Assembly: GCF_007273535.1 (NCBI RefSeq)
Contig: NZ_RIBP01000004.1
Span: 2,642,001-2,706,000 of the forward strand
DNA length: 64,000 nucleotides
Direction of reading: 5' to 3'
Origin: Niallia circulans
GTDB lineage: Bacteria; Bacillota; Bacilli; Bacillales; Cytobacillaceae
Below, piece after piece: positions 17,386-26,133 of this stretch. Below the pieces are notes generated by a model. It did no database searches. It was not told the DNA's origin and saw only the letters and a list, made by a program, of their open reading frames with translations. Within the stretch, counting starts at the first letter, position 1, and each line of letters starts with the position of its first letter. Both the position numbers and the translations under genes were made by a program.

Positions 17386-18654
17386 ATGACTGTATTAAAC
17401 CCTGCAAAATTGAAGCATTTAGAACGTATACAATCTAGCTTTATTATTGAGGAAAAAGGATATTATGCGCTTAATCTTCGTGCAAATGCGTCTACCTTTT
17501 GGCAGGAAGAAAACAATGAATCAATCATGTTGCGATTGTATGTGAATAAGGTGCATCACCAAGATGTTATTTTATTTTATGGCAGACAGAGCTTCACCTA
17601 TAAGCGTCTTCTTGGGTTAATGGAGCCTGGAACATATGAAATAGAATGGCTTTGTGAGTCACCTCGAAACAGTGCAGCTTTTGCTCAGCTTGAAAGCTGG
17701 AAGATAGAAAAATTAGACTTATCTGAGCGAGAAGCACTTGCCGTTCAATCTGCACCCAAGCTTTACGGCCGAGCAGTGTACAGCCAATTTGATAATTTGT
17801 ATACAGATACTCCGTTGGAAATGATTTATTTTTTTGATGAATGGGAAAAAGGGACGGTAATTGAGTATCATATGGTTTTTAGTCATGAAGATGAGGGAAC
17901 ACCTGCTGTTCTGTTAATGTCAAAGTGGGGGCGCTTATTAGATATTGAATACATGGCAAGAGTTTATTTGAATGAACAGAATGAAATAAACCATGTTGAA
18001 TATCAAGGGGCAGAACATCAGATTAAATCCTATAATGTGGATAATAAACAAATTGTACTGCAAACAGCTACATGTAATGGCAACTTTACGGATGAAATTA
18101 CAAGCTCCTATCATTTCTCCTTTCTTCCAAGCTACGAATGGAAGATAAAAACTGAGGCTCGAGAAACAGTCATGGAGCGTTTTTCTTATATTAATCATGT
18201 CATGAAATGGGAAGCTGAGAGACAGTTGAAGAATTCTCCTTTGCCTTATAATAAAATCGAAAATGTGAACCAATTTATTTATATTCAATCCTCCGTATGG
18301 GGGATTGAGCTCGGTAGTCCAAGCGTAGACTTCCTTTGCCGTACTAAAGGGGACACTGAGTGGTATTCAAGTTCCTTACATAATAAAAAGCTAGGTGTAT
18401 TCTCTGCAGCTTATACTGGTCCCTATAATCATTTTGGGACAGCTATTTGTCTGCCAGATGGGATATCAATCGAAGATATAGCAGAAATAAAGATTGCTCT
18501 TATCAATGATAAGCTACCTCAAGTCAACGTGAAAAACTTGCAGGTTTTTGCTTACGATGAAAATAACGACTTGAAAAAATATATAGAAAAAGCCTTTGAC
18601 GAAAATTTAACCAGTTTAGAATCGGAAATGATTATTTGGCGAAAAGTGATGTAA
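17386..18654 (+). CDS. Unrecognised 422-aa cytoplasmic protein of the ABC-PHP cassette
   Basis: I do not recognise the family. The protein lacks a signal peptide and membrane helices and is rich in aromatic and charged residues, with many alternating hydrophobic stretches (YYALNLRAN, IMLRLYVNKV, IEYHMVFSHED) that suggest beta-sandwich domains; the ends are more helical. No catalytic motif stands out. The ATG was chosen over one at 17377 because AGGGAG at 17371-17376 touches the earlier one. It lies 24 nt after a permease and 20 nt before the PHP gene, so it is very probably part of the same pathway, perhaps an accessory hydrolase or a substrate-binding partner. That role is inference. Confidence 0.8.
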   Translation: MTVLNPAKLKHLERIQSSFIIEEKGYYALNLRANASTFWQEENNESIMLRLYVNKVHHQDVILFYGRQSFTYKRLLGLMEPGTYEIEWLCESPRNSAAFAQLESWKIEKLDLSEREALAVQSAPKLYGRAVYSQFDNLYTDTPLEMIYFFDEWEKGTVIEYHMVFSHEDEGTPAVLLMSKWGRLLDIEYMARVYLNEQNEINHVEYQGAEHQIKSYNVDNKQIVLQTATCNGNFTDEITSSYHFSFLPSYEWKIKTEARETVMERFSYINHVMKWEAERQLKNSPLPYNKIENVNQFIYIQSSVWGIELGSPSVDFLCRTKGDTEWYSSSLHNKKLGVFSAAYTGPYNHFGTAICLPDGISIEDIAEIKIALINDKLPQVNVKNLQVFAYDENNDLKKYIEKAFDENLTSLESEMIIWRKVM

Positions 18655-18674
18655 GGATGGTGTAAAGCAACACG

Positions 18675-20219
18675 ATGAGAGAAAAAGAGAATCATATATT
18701 ATTTGAAATCAATTCAACCATTACGAGTAAAAGTACACAATCTCATATCCGACACAGCTTTTTTGTTCCGGAAAATGCAGATACTATTTATGTGGATTTT
18801 TCTTTTGACCCACCCCATCAAACTGATAGCGATGAAAATAAGCGGTTAAGAGAAGAAGCCTCCGCCTATTATGAAGCAAAGCTAGCGCATAATGAGGAAG
18901 AAGTAATTAGAAACCTGCTAACATTATCCATTGATGATGAAGATGGTTTTAGAGGGGCACGTCATTATCATTCACCTAGCCAACATCACATGATTAGTGA
19001 GTCTAATTCATCTCCAGGATTTCTTAATAAAAAAAACCCTCCAGGCTTGTGGTCTGTTACTGTAAGCATTCATGCATTAGTAACAGAGAGCTGTCAATAT
19101 AAGCTTCGTATATATAAACAGCACGATTTGGCATCCGAAACGGTGATACCTTGGCGAGATAGACCCTTAAATCAACAAATTAAAGATAATGACTTAAAGA
19201 TTCCAGCATATCCTCCACTTGAAGGTCCAGTGAAGTGGGTTCCATCTGAATTGCATACACATACATTTCATAGTGACGGGAAACAATCGTTGATGGAAAT
19301 GGTAGAAGCTGCTGAGGAACTTGGCCTTAAAGCAGTCGTTATGACAGATCATAATACTATCAGCCCTTTTGAGGAAATAGAACTAGCAGAACAAACAGGT
19401 CTGCATATTCTGTATGGTTTAGAATGGACGACTTTTTACGGACACCTCCTAACGATAGGATATGATGTGCCAACCTACACGGATTGGCGCGGAATAGGAC
19501 CATTAGATATTGAAAAGGGGATAAAGGAGATTCGGCGCTATGATGCCTTAGTTGGAATAGCCCACCCGTTTCGTATCGGTAACCCAATCGGAACAGGGTG
19601 TCACTGGGAATTCCCTGTCGAATCAATTAATGTAGTTGATTTTATAGAAGTTTGGAATTCCACAAGACCAGGCCGGAAAGCATATAATCAGCGTGCATTT
19701 CAATACTGGACAGACTTGTTGAATAAAGGCTATAGAATAACAGCAACTGCAGGCAGGGATTGGCATCATAATGAAGAAATTAATCCTTTACCTGCAATTA
19801 CTTATGTCAAAATGTCTGAAGGTAATGAAGAGAAAAATGCGTTCAGAGCGGCTTTCTTACAGTCTATCCGTGCAGGAAGAATCACTATTTCATATGGAAA
19901 ACCACTTGAACTGATCGTGAAGCACGCAGGTATGACTTATTGTGTTGGTGATGTACTTAATAGAGTGGAGAATCAATCCTTTATCGTGCAAGTTTCGACA
20001 GAGGAATGGAAATATAATAACCGTATAGATTGTAAGAATGCTGTGTTGGTTGTTGTAACAAATACGGGAGAAATACTACGTGGTGTCAAAGGGCAGTTAC
20101 AGCTTCAAGCTGAAGCAAATCTAACAGATGTTAGATGGATTCGCTCAGAATTATATGCATCCATTGATAATGGCACACATGAGTTGGTCGCCTTTACTAA
20201 TCCTATTTATATAAGGTGA
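18675..20219 (+). CDS. PHP-domain metallohydrolase (CehA/McbA-like)
   Basis: A 514-aa cytoplasmic protein. Residues 1-180 form an N-terminal region of likely beta structure; from about 190 a PHP domain begins with ELHTHTFHSDG (H194, H196, H199, D201), followed by VMTDHN (D225, H226), GIAHPFR and TAGRDWHH, which together are the metal-binding residues of PHP phosphoesterases. A C-terminal beta domain follows (about 410-514). The family hydrolyses phosphate esters or, in CehA/McbA, carbamate esters. It closes the operon of the repeat-flanked cassette, so it probably processes what the ABC system imports. Only a weak AAGGATGG site precedes the ATG. Confidence 0.85.
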   Translation: MREKENHILFEINSTITSKSTQSHIRHSFFVPENADTIYVDFSFDPPHQTDSDENKRLREEASAYYEAKLAHNEEEVIRNLLTLSIDDEDGFRGARHYHSPSQHHMISESNSSPGFLNKKNPPGLWSVTVSIHALVTESCQYKLRIYKQHDLASETVIPWRDRPLNQQIKDNDLKIPAYPPLEGPVKWVPSELHTHTFHSDGKQSLMEMVEAAEELGLKAVVMTDHNTISPFEEIELAEQTGLHILYGLEWTTFYGHLLTIGYDVPTYTDWRGIGPLDIEKGIKEIRRYDALVGIAHPFRIGNPIGTGCHWEFPVESINVVDFIEVWNSTRPGRKAYNQRAFQYWTDLLNKGYRITATAGRDWHHNEEINPLPAITYVKMSEGNEEKNAFRAAFLQSIRAGRITISYGKPLELIVKHAGMTYCVGDVLNRVENQSFIVQVSTEEWKYNNRIDCKNAVLVVVTNTGEILRGVKGQLQLQAEANLTDVRWIRSELYASIDNGTHELVAFTNPIYIR

Positions 20220-20245
20220 AAGGAAGAGTGGATATCTGCATGAAA

Positions 20246-20582
20246 GAGCCTGGGACAAAACAAAAGATAACCTTTCTAAACACGAATAATAAAATCACAT
20301 CCATATTTGAATAATGAAGCTTGTTACTAAATAGAATATGGAGTTAAAATGAGTTCGTTTCATTGCGCGCTCGTCCTCGCGCTTTCCGCGGGGAAAGCTT
20401 AAGCCTCCTGCTGGGTCTAAAGCGTCCTCTATTTCCCGCAGGAGTCGAGTGGCATCCCCTCCATGCCAATAAAATTCTTAATTATTGTATTAAAACTAAA
20501 AAACAAAAAAAAAATTATCTAATTTATATTAGAATATATAGTTCGGTTTTTATATTGATTCATATACTTATGTCCCAGCCTC
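20246..20582. repeat. Dispersed intergenic repeat, copy 2
   Basis: A 337-bp copy of the element at 11905-12226, in the same orientation. The right end TGTCCCAGCCTC is intact; the left end is GAGCCTGGGACA with one change. It holds about 19 bp (GCTGGGTCTAAAGCGTCCT) missing from copy 1; the gap in copy 1 lies between TCCT repeats, which suggests slippage deletion there. The short frames inside both copies are not believable genes. Together the copies bracket the GntR-ABC-PHP cassette. Confidence 0.9.
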
Positions 20583-20718
20583 CTTTTTGTACAGTTTTTT
20601 TACAGTATAAGCATTTTTACTTTAGCTGGAGGCTAACACGGGTTTCGATAGTATTTTTTGAGAAAAAAGGTGATTTTGTTGTTTTAAAAGAAGTTAAGAG
20701 GAAAGGAAGTGGTATTAT

Positions 20719-21213
20719 ATGAGCTATGTAGCTGATTTAAGAAAATTAATAGGCAGCCATCCAATAATTACGGTCGGTGCGACCATCATTATAGTGAATG
20801 AGCAGGGAGATATACTATTTCAGCAGCGGTCCGATACACTTGATTGGGGGTTGCCAGAAGGAGCGATGGAACTGACAGAAACACTAGAAGAAGCTGCATG
20901 GCGAGAGTTAAAGGAAGAAACAGGTCTGCATGCTGAAGCATTTGCGTTAATTGATGTGTTTTCAGGGCCGGAATATTACTTCCACTATCCAAATGGTGAT
21001 GAGACATATAGTGTGATTCATTTGTATCACGGAAAAAGGGTGAGTGGTCAGCTTGAAATGACGGATGGAGAAAGCTTAAACCTTCATTACTTCGCTGAGG
21101 ATAAACTACCAGAAAAAATAGAAAAGCGAGCGCAAGCTTTATTTGATGCGGCAGGTGAAAGGCTTTGGAAGCTTAAGTCTTCTTTTGTAACAACAGGTAG
21201 GAAAACTGAATAA
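20719..21213 (+). CDS. NUDIX hydrolase
   Basis: A 164-aa protein with a complete Nudix box, G-x5-E-x7-REL-x-EE-x-GL (GAMELTE...RELKEETGL, about residues 52-74), which binds Mg2+ and cleaves nucleoside diphosphate derivatives. The fold starts with VTIIIVNEQGDILFQQRS-like strands before it. It is close in type to mutT/ADP-ribose pyrophosphatase paralogues of bacilli; the substrate is not predictable. AGGAAAG precedes the ATG. It stands alone after repeat copy 2. Confidence 0.9.
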   Translation: MSYVADLRKLIGSHPIITVGATIIIVNEQGDILFQQRSDTLDWGLPEGAMELTETLEEAAWRELKEETGLHAEAFALIDVFSGPEYYFHYPNGDETYSVIHLYHGKRVSGQLEMTDGESLNLHYFAEDKLPEKIEKRAQALFDAAGERLWKLKSSFVTTGRKTE

Positions 21214-21364
21214 GATAAATTTATTACTAAAAAGCATTATTTCTGTATTAGGAGTCTTTATAATCATAAAATCAGATTATAATAGTTTCTTGTATGTGTT
21301 TTTTGTTGTTCTAGTGATCGGTTATCTTATCTATGATTCTATTACAAAGAGAAATAGTAATTGA
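21206..21364 (+). CDS. Possible small membrane protein with non-ATG start
   Basis: Overlapping the end of the NUDIX gene, one frame codes for about 45-52 residues: a helix-forming KINLLLKSIISVLGVFIIIKSD, a second hydrophobic stretch FLYVFFVVLVIGYLIYDS, and a charged tail ITKRNSN before TGA. A terminator follows 22 nt later. There is no ATG, GTG or TTG at a useful place; a CTG at 21206 behind GGTAGGA is the only candidate. The two-helix pattern with a basic end is typical of small membrane proteins, but the start problem keeps this doubtful. Confidence 0.3.
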   Translation: MNKINLLLKSIISVLGVFIIIKSDYNSFLYVFFVVLVIGYLIYDSITKRNSN

Positions 21365-21385
21365 GCAATCTGCCTAATAGTACAT

Positions 21386-21414
21386 TAAAGAGTCTCCCAA
21401 AGGCTCTTTTTTTT
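21386..21414 (+). terminator. Rho-independent terminator
   Basis: AAAGAG...CTCTTT with extra pairing inside (AGTCTCCCAAAGGCT) runs into eight T residues. It ends the NUDIX unit. Confidence 0.8.
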
Positions 21415-21494
21415 GGTTCAGCTTGATTAGATGAACAAGCGAATTTAATATATAATAGTAAAAAATAATTTATACATAGCTTAGGAGAAATAAT

Positions 21495-21944
21495 ATGAAT
21501 TGGAAAATAAAAGCATTTAATGAGTTAACAGCAAGTGATGTCTACACTATTTTACAAGAAAGAACGGCTGTATTTGTTGTCGAGCAAAACTGTCCTTATT
21601 TAGAGGTGGATGGCAAAGACATCGAGTCCTTTCATCTCATTGCTGAAAAGGATGGGGAAATTGCCGCGTATGCAAGAGTTTTGCCTGCTGGAATTTCTTA
21701 CGAGGAAGCTTCAATCGGCAGGGTGCTTGTCAAAAAAGACTTTAGAGGACAGGGCCTAGCATATGACTTGCTGAATAATGCCATTGCGTTTATCCGAGAT
21801 GAATTAAAGGAGCCTGCCATAAAAATTTCAGCACAAAGTCATTTAGAAAAATTTTATGCTTCCTTCGGCTTTCAAGTAACCTCAAGTGAGTACTTGGAGG
21901 ATGATATTCCTCATATTGATATGCTGCTTTTGTTTGCAGAATAA
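21495..21944 (+). CDS. GNAT acetyltransferase, ElaA family
   Basis: A 149-aa GNAT protein. The N-terminus (WKIKAFNELTASDVYTILQERTAVFVVEQNCPY) is typical of the ElaA group, and the acetyl-CoA binding loop is IGRVLVKKDFRGQGLAYDLL with the R/Q-x-x-G-x-G/A pattern. The acceptor substrate is unknown in this group. TTAGGAG precedes the ATG. It is followed after 32 nt by an AraC gene with no clear functional link. Confidence 0.88.
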   Translation: MNWKIKAFNELTASDVYTILQERTAVFVVEQNCPYLEVDGKDIESFHLIAEKDGEIAAYARVLPAGISYEEASIGRVLVKKDFRGQGLAYDLLNNAIAFIRDELKEPAIKISAQSHLEKFYASFGFQVTSSEYLEDDIPHIDMLLLFAE

Positions 21945-21976
21945 TAGATTCCTGTTGATACGAGGAGGGGGAGAGT

Positions 21977-22963
21977 ATGAATCTCCAGCAGCTTGATGAC
22001 TTTTTGCGAAGTCTTGATTATATTGAAGAACTGCAAATAAAAACAGGTGAAAATGTCAATGACTTTGACGGACACGAATTGCATTTAGAAAACGGTGATG
22101 CCATTCCAAGAATGCGGGAGGAGTATTTTTTCCATACAGGCCCAATATTTATCAATAAGCATCACCGCTTTGCGGATATGCCTGTGCATATGCATTCCTT
22201 TATTGAAATCAACTATGTATATGCAGGTACATGCAGACAATTAATCAATGGGGAGGAAATCATGTTAACAAAAGGGCAGGTTTGCCTGCTTGATACGGAC
22301 GTTCCTCACAGTATCCCATCCTTGGGGGAAGGTGATATTCTCATCAATATCATTATGAAAAAGGAGACCTTCTCGACTGCGTTTTGGTCACAATTTACAG
22401 GGAAGGGTGTCGTTTCTGAATTTTTACTGAATGCGATAACAGAAAATCAGCTTCATGACAGGTATATTCTGTTTCATTCAGAGGATCGGGAAGAATTACA
22501 ATATACAATAAAAAAAATGCTGTGTGAGTTCTTTTTCCCATCTGATTACTCAACAGACATTATTAATGCCTTAGTACCGGTATTATTTATTGAATTAATG
22601 CGAATCTATCAGCTTGATAAAAACTTTGAAAGCTATGAAAAAGTTGGCCGCACAAATATGATGGAAATCCTCCATTACATTGAAAATAATTATCATGATT
22701 GCACATTAACCTCCCTTGCAGGGGTGTTTAATTTTAATCCCAACTATTTAGGTAATATGCTTAAGACAAAAACCGGTAAAACCTTTATTGAGCTACTGCA
22801 GTCACAAAAGATGGTCCGTGCCGCTGTGCTTTTGAAAAATACGTCAAAAAGCATTGCAGACGTCGCCTACGAAATTGGCTATGAGAGCAGCAGCTTCTTT
22901 CACCGCAAGTTTAAAGAGCATTTCAACTGTACGCCATACCAATATCGAAAAAAATATAAATAA
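21977..22963 (+). CDS. AraC-family regulator before the second GPH-GH78 pair
   Basis: A 328-aa regulator with a cupin-like sensor (about 70-165: PVHMHSFIEINYVYAGTCRQLINGEEIMLTKGQVCLLDTDVPH) and a C-terminal AraC double helix-turn-helix (about 220-328, ending YESSSFFHRKFKEHFNCTPYQYRKKYK). It parallels the AraC at 6354-7367 in length, domain order and many positions (DVxH after the cupin, FNPNYLxxLLK in the DNA-binding part). Here it is codirectional with the GPH and GH78 genes it probably activates. GAGGAGGGGGAG precedes the ATG. Confidence 0.9.
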   Translation: MNLQQLDDFLRSLDYIEELQIKTGENVNDFDGHELHLENGDAIPRMREEYFFHTGPIFINKHHRFADMPVHMHSFIEINYVYAGTCRQLINGEEIMLTKGQVCLLDTDVPHSIPSLGEGDILINIIMKKETFSTAFWSQFTGKGVVSEFLLNAITENQLHDRYILFHSEDREELQYTIKKMLCEFFFPSDYSTDIINALVPVLFIELMRIYQLDKNFESYEKVGRTNMMEILHYIENNYHDCTLTSLAGVFNFNPNYLGNMLKTKTGKTFIELLQSQKMVRAAVLLKNTSKSIADVAYEIGYESSSFFHRKFKEHFNCTPYQYRKKYK

Positions 22964-23004
22964 TATTTCCTATCCCACCTGTAAAACGAGCATATTTTAT
23001 CTGT

Positions 23005-23042
23005 AAACCGTTTATTGTATCCGTATTCAGAAAGCGTTTTAA
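23005..23042. promoter_or_regulatory. Candidate AraC site (AAACCGTTTATT) and cre-like sequence
   Basis: AAACCGTTTATT at 23005-23016 shares AACCGTTKATT with the repeats upstream of the paralogous GPH gene. Downstream, AGAAAGCGTTTTAA (23029-23042) resembles a cre site with two mismatches and has a counterpart in CAAGCGTTTTATTTAATAGT upstream of the first GPH gene. Confidence 0.35.
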
Positions 23043-23090
23043 TAATAGTAAGAACTAGTTCTACTTTTTTGATAACGGGAGGTAATTTAA

Positions 23091-24446
23091 ATGAACGGAG
23101 CAGTTGGTGTTTGGCGGCAGCGGATTGGTTATGGTGCTGCAGATTTTTCTTGTAATCTCGTTTGGCAAATGATTGGACTATATTTAATGTTTTATTATAC
23201 AGATGTGGTCGGCCTTGCTGCCGCGCAAGTGAGCTTGCTGTTTCTACTGACAAGAATAATTGATGGTGTTGCAGATGTTTTGATGGGAATTATCATCGAT
23301 AAAACGAATACAAAATGGGGCAAATCAAGACCGTATTTTCTTTATGGGGCTATTCCTTTCGCCCTGCTCGGCATTCTAGCATTTTATGTGCCTGATGTGG
23401 GTAGCGCCTCAAAACTGCTTTATGCGTATATAACGTATACTGGGCTGTCGATTGCCTATACAATGGTCAATATCCCGCTGGCATCCATTCTTCCAAGCAT
23501 GACAAGTGATCCGCAGGAACGGACAATGCTCGCAACGGTCCGGATTATTTTTGCACTAATTGGTTCGACTGCTGTTAGTGTTTTGACAATGCCGATGGTA
23601 AATAGCCTTGGCAACGGATCACAGGCACAAGGCTTCTTTTGGACGATGGTGATATTTTCTGTAATCGCTTGCTTTTTATTTTTCTTTACATTCCGCAATG
23701 TTCGGGAGAGGGTTGTTGTTCAAGTAGAAAAGACAACTGTAAAACAAGCACTATCGACATTAAAGGGCAACAAACCATATTATATTTTTGCAGTTAATAT
23801 TTTGTTTATGTGGGGAGCCTACTTTTTTCAACAAGGAGCCCTAATCTATTATTTTACTTATAATTTGGATAGAGCGGATCTTGTTGCGCTAGTTGCAGGA
23901 ATTGGCTCCTTCGTCCCTATTGTCGGCACCATTTTAACACCTGTTATTGCGAAAAGAATGTATAAGCGGACATTATTTCTTCTTTCAAGTGCGGTCAATT
24001 TAGCAGGTCTTCTCGTAATGATTGCTGCCGGCGGGAATATTTCCATCCTGCTGACAGGTGCAGTTATTTCTGCGATTGGTCATGGAGCACGCCAAAGCAT
24101 TTACTTTTCAATGCAGGCAGACCCTGTTGACTATGGGGAATGGAAAACGGGTATTAACGCTGCAGGCATTTTGTCGGCATTGAACGGCTTCTTCGGCAAG
24201 GTAACAATGGCAGTTGCTGGAGCTGCTTTTGGACTGATGCTAACATGGGGGAAATATGTGCCTAATACTGCCCAAACAAAGGAAGCACTGCTTGCAATTA
24301 AAATGGGCTATCTGATCATTCCAGCAATATGTGTTGTTATATCCATGATTATCATGCGCTTTTACAATCTCGATAAAATATATCCGCAAATTCGTGCCGA
24401 GATTGACGCACGAGTGACAAATAACATAAAGGAGGAAATAATATGA
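23091..24446 (+). CDS. GPH-family sugar symporter (MFS)
   Basis: A 451-aa transporter with about 12 helices and the GPH hallmarks GYGAADFSCNLVWQMIGLYLMFYYTDVVGL and RIIDGVADVLMGIIIDKTNTKWGKSRPY; the late DPVDYGEW segment is the acidic site common to the family. It is a paralogue of the symporter at 7558-8898. It overlaps the following short GH78 gene by 4 nt (ATGA), so the two are translationally coupled, and the substrate is probably a rhamnosyl or related oligosaccharide. GGGAGG precedes the ATG. Confidence 0.9.
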   Translation: MNGAVGVWRQRIGYGAADFSCNLVWQMIGLYLMFYYTDVVGLAAAQVSLLFLLTRIIDGVADVLMGIIIDKTNTKWGKSRPYFLYGAIPFALLGILAFYVPDVGSASKLLYAYITYTGLSIAYTMVNIPLASILPSMTSDPQERTMLATVRIIFALIGSTAVSVLTMPMVNSLGNGSQAQGFFWTMVIFSVIACFLFFFTFRNVRERVVVQVEKTTVKQALSTLKGNKPYYIFAVNILFMWGAYFFQQGALIYYFTYNLDRADLVALVAGIGSFVPIVGTILTPVIAKRMYKRTLFLLSSAVNLAGLLVMIAAGGNISILLTGAVISAIGHGARQSIYFSMQADPVDYGEWKTGINAAGILSALNGFFGKVTMAVAGAAFGLMLTWGKYVPNTAQTKEALLAIKMGYLIIPAICVVISMIIMRFYNLDKIYPQIRAEIDARVTNNIKEEII

Positions 24447-26011
24447 ACTTCCAAAAAGTCGAAGAGCAAGTAATTATCAGAGATGAAATATTTGCACAAA
24501 AGGCAGAGCAGCTTATGCCTCGTCTTTTTGAAAAAGTGGTCAAACCTGTTGCAATCGTGAATGTTAACAGTGATCCCCACGTCATTCATGGCTGGAAAAC
24601 CGAATTTCAAGCACCTTTTCGTTCTCTTGCGGAAAGAGATTTTGGCAAAAACGATTCGTTTATTCTTGATTTTGGGGACCATCATGTTGGTTATGTTTCG
24701 ATGTCAGTCCGCCCGGTAGGCAGTCCTCCTGATGCACCATTAGCCTTAAAGCTGACAATTGGTGAGATGCCTGTGGAAATGGCAGTACCTTTTGACAGCT
24801 ATGATGGCTGGTTAAGCAGCTCTTGGCTGCAGGAAGAAACGATTTATGTTGATGTCCTTCCAGGGGTTATTAAGCTCCCAAGAAGATATAGCTTTCGATA
24901 TATAAAGGTTGAAATAATGGCAACATCGCCAAAATACCGTGTTCAATTCGATCATATTGAGTGCATGGCTGTTACTTCTGCAGATGAAGCACAGGTTAAT
25001 AACATAACTCATGAAGATAGACTGCTAGAAAAGCTTGATGAAATTAGCATTAAAACATTGGCAGATTGCATGCACGAAGTGTTTGAGGATGGGCCGAAAC
25101 GAGACCGCAGACTATGGCTCGGTGATTTGCGCCTGCAAGCTCTCGCAAACTACGAAACATTTAAAACAAATGATTTAGTAAAACGGTGCTTGTATTTATT
25201 TGCAGCAGTCCCTGACCAGCATGGCCGTATAGCTGCTAATCTATTTGTTAAACCACAGCTGATTGCAGATGACACTTATTTATTTGATTACTCGCTGTTC
25301 TTTTTATCGACTTTACATGATTATTATGTTGTCACAAAAGATGCTGAAACATTAACAGAGCTTTGGCCAACTGCCTACAACCAAGTAGAGCATGCCTTAA
25401 ACCGGCTCGACGAAAACGATATTCTCAAAGATTCACCTGACTGGTGGTCGTTTATTGATTGGCAGGAAGGCTTAAACAAGCAGACGCCTTCCCAAGGGGT
25501 GCTTATATATGTGTTAAAGCAGGCGATTGAACTCGGGAATATCCTTCAGGTTAAGGAAAGAGAATACTTGCAAACACGACTAAAGCAAATAATTGCCGCA
25601 ACGAAAAAACATCTGTGGGATGAACAAAAACAGTTTTTTATTAGCGGCAATGACCGCCAGATTTCCTGGGCTAGCCAAATATGGATGGTATCGGCAGGTG
25701 TGCTGTCAGCGGAGGAAGGTAAACAGCTTCTTAACCGGTTAGTGGAAGAGAAATCGGCTGTCGGCATCGCAACTCCTTACATGTATCATCATCTTGTTGA
25801 AGCACTTCTTATTGCAGGTGACAGAGATAAGGCAATCATGGAAATGAAAAACTATTGGGGTGGTATGCTAAGTGACGGCGCTGATACATTTTGGGAGCTT
25901 TATGACCCGAATGATAAAACCTTCTCTCCGTACGGAAGTCATTTAATTAACAGCTATTGTCACGCATGGAGCTGTACACCGACATACTTAATCCGAAAAT
26001 ATGATTTATGA
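24443..26011 (+). CDS. Short GH78-like (alpha-L-rhamnosidase-type) hydrolase
   Basis: A 522-aa cytoplasmic protein with a short N-terminal beta domain (about 1-185) and an (alpha/alpha)6 domain of GH78 type. The catalytic block EDGPKRDRRLWLGD places D216, D221 and D228 with the same 5 and 12 residue spacing as the D/E/D set of GH78, so the usual general-acid Glu is an Asp here. The expected base is E485 in DTFWELYD. It lacks the extra N-terminal sandwich domains of the 915-aa enzyme at 8891-11638. It is coupled to the GPH symporter and should cleave the imported glycoside; whether rhamnose or another sugar is released is open. Confidence 0.8.
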   Translation: MNFQKVEEQVIIRDEIFAQKAEQLMPRLFEKVVKPVAIVNVNSDPHVIHGWKTEFQAPFRSLAERDFGKNDSFILDFGDHHVGYVSMSVRPVGSPPDAPLALKLTIGEMPVEMAVPFDSYDGWLSSSWLQEETIYVDVLPGVIKLPRRYSFRYIKVEIMATSPKYRVQFDHIECMAVTSADEAQVNNITHEDRLLEKLDEISIKTLADCMHEVFEDGPKRDRRLWLGDLRLQALANYETFKTNDLVKRCLYLFAAVPDQHGRIAANLFVKPQLIADDTYLFDYSLFFLSTLHDYYVVTKDAETLTELWPTAYNQVEHALNRLDENDILKDSPDWWSFIDWQEGLNKQTPSQGVLIYVLKQAIELGNILQVKEREYLQTRLKQIIAATKKHLWDEQKQFFISGNDRQISWASQIWMVSAGVLSAEEGKQLLNRLVEEKSAVGIATPYMYHHLVEALLIAGDRDKAIMEMKNYWGGMLSDGADTFWELYDPNDKTFSPYGSHLINSYCHAWSCTPTYLIRKYDL

Positions 26012-26015
26012 GCTT

Positions 26016-26048
26016 AAAGAGACAATCACTGCCGATTGTCTCTTTTTC
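26016..26048 (+). terminator. Rho-independent terminator after short GH78 gene
   Basis: AAAGAGACAATC pairs with GATTGTCTCTTT around a 6-nt loop, followed by T residues. Confidence 0.88.
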
Positions 26049-26133
26049 TTGGCAAAAGTTAGACAAAGTATTTATTGACTGCTAGTTTTATGGTAATTTA
26101 AAATATAGAAAAATATTCAAATAGAGGTGGAAA

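Noticed and set aside
20363..20722. 119-codon frame across repeat copy 2
   Set aside because: It runs through the repeat's palindromes into unrelated DNA; the shorter version in copy 1 differs in frame after the indel, so it is not a conserved protein.
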